Origin: Prochlorococcus sp. MIT 1341
GTDB lineage: Bacteria > Cyanobacteriota > Cyanobacteriia > PCC-6307 > Cyanobiaceae
Direction of reading: 5' to 3'
Length of the DNA stretch: 64,000 nucleotides
NCBI RefSeq assembly: GCF_034092415.1
Contig: NZ_CP139304.1
Location: 1,658,001 to 1,722,000, forward strand
Position numbers and translations under genes: made by a program. The notes under the pieces were generated by a model. It was not told the DNA's origin and made no database searches. It saw only the letters and a list, made by a program, of their open reading frames with translations. The first letter of the stretch is position 1; each line of letters begins with the position of its first letter. Below are positions 63,484 to 64,000 of this stretch, one piece after another.

Positions 63484-64000
63484 GTGAAGAAAGCTTTGAT
63501 TACTGGCATTACAGGACAGGATGGAAGTTATCTTGCCGAATATCTTGTTCAGTTAGGCTACGAAGTTTTTGGAATTGTTCGAAGGCAATCAGTAGCGGAG
63601 AATCAGAGTTCGCGAATCCATGAAATAAATGATCAAGTTACTACTTATTATGGCGATTTAATTGATGAGACTTCACTTTATAAAATTATAAGAAGAGTTC
63701 AGCCTGATGAAATCTATAATTTGGCCGCCATGAGCCATGTCAGAGTTAGCTTTGATGTGCCTTCATTTACGATAAAAACAAATGCTTTAGGAGTATTAAA
63801 TATGCTTGAAGCCTATCGAGAGGTTACTCCAGAAGCGAAATTTTATCAGGCAAGTTCATCAGAAATGTTTGGTAATTCTGTTGATAATGATGGTTGCCAA
63901 AGATTAACAACTAATATGAGTCCAGTCAGCCCTTATGGGTGTTCTAAGGTTATGGCTTATAATTTGGTTTGTCATTATAGAAATGCATATAAATTACACG
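63484..64000 (+). CDS. gmd: GDP-mannose 4,6-dehydratase, 3' end outside window
   Basis: GTG start with GGAGG seven bases upstream. The first 172 residues show ITGITGQDGSYLAEYL (NADP motif), YNLAAMSHVRVSF, ASSSEMFGNS and SPYGCSKVMAYNL with the catalytic tyrosine and lysine. It makes GDP-4-keto-6-deoxy-D-mannose, the substrate of the fucose synthase near the left edge. The gene is truncated only by the window. Confidence 0.95.
   Translation, partial: MKKALITGITGQDGSYLAEYLVQLGYEVFGIVRRQSVAENQSSRIHEINDQVTTYYGDLIDETSLYKIIRRVQPDEIYNLAAMSHVRVSFDVPSFTIKTNALGVLNMLEAYREVTPEAKFYQASSSEMFGNSVDNDGCQRLTTNMSPVSPYGCSKVMAYNLVCHYRNAYKLH

Noticed and set aside
1-64000. CRISPR array, rRNA, transposase
   Set aside because: No regularly spaced repeats, rRNA-like blocks or transposase motifs were seen anywhere in the window.

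Overview
This window reads as a chromosomal segment of a marine picocyanobacterium, most probably a low-light type Prochlorococcus. The evidence is an AT-rich, compact genome with many TTG/GTG starts and few Shine-Dalgarno sites, tandem high-light-inducible (Hli) proteins, many 40-60 residue membrane proteins, a urea transporter and urease block with an NtcA-like site, PstS, a Zur-type regulator with a ZnuA-like protein, a Nif11-family protein, and a fucose/deoxysugar glycan region. No rRNA, confident tRNA or CRISPR array was seen.

Layout. 1-7.1 kb is a surface-sugar island: GtrA-like membrane protein (cut by the left edge), GMC oxidoreductase, WecE-type sugar aminotransferase, Gfo/Idh oxidoreductase, NDP-hexose 2,3-dehydratase and GDP-L-fucose synthase. 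7.2-14 kb holds a secreted HExxH protein, then a minus-strand cluster of very small genes including two Hli genes, then a gene-poor stretch with scattered micro-ORFs and decayed pieces. 14-18.8 kb has a nitroreductase, an EamA transporter, a short-chain dehydrogenase and a ferredoxin-metallo-beta-lactamase fusion. 19.1-20.8 kb has an unknown, possibly glycan-related gene and a sulfotransferase broken by an in-frame stop. 21-35.9 kb is mixed housekeeping and accessory: SRAP peptidase, DCC protein, PstS, Zur, a frameshifted secreted cupin, a half-length AbrB-type membrane protein, DUF481, Apt, ZnuA and an RHH-like protein.

36-46.5 kb is the nitrogen-scavenging core: urtABCDE and ureGFE on the minus strand, ureDABC divergent on the plus strand. 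It would import urea, assemble the nickel enzyme and release ammonium and CO2. 46.5-53.5 kb on the minus strand is a second surface-glycan block: a beta-hydroxyacid dehydrogenase, a 2H phosphoesterase, a Rossmann protein of unknown role, a rare-looking fusion of a FAD oxidoreductase with a NeuB-type nonulosonate synthase, and an LIC12162-like putative transferase. 53.6-63.3 kb is mostly small conserved-looking proteins (DUF1543, two DUF3721 genes, PurU, ArfB, a twin-CX3C microprotein, a second RHH-like paralogue, Nif11, a methyltransferase). The right edge cuts GDP-mannose 4,6-dehydratase, the enzyme acting just before the fucose synthase found 57 kb away.

Most notable: the FAD-NeuB fusion and its neighbours; a 2,3-dehydratase/ketoreductase/aminotransferase set of the kind that makes deoxy-amino sugars; a repeated non-coding element at 12.2 and 25.9 kb with a covarying terminator-like 3' hairpin; a 29-bp perfect inverted repeat at 60.0 kb; paralogous RHH-like proteins sharing an unnamed C-terminal domain; and several genes with single disabling changes (sulfotransferase, cupin). 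Product names rest on motif and family recognition by eye; no database search was run.
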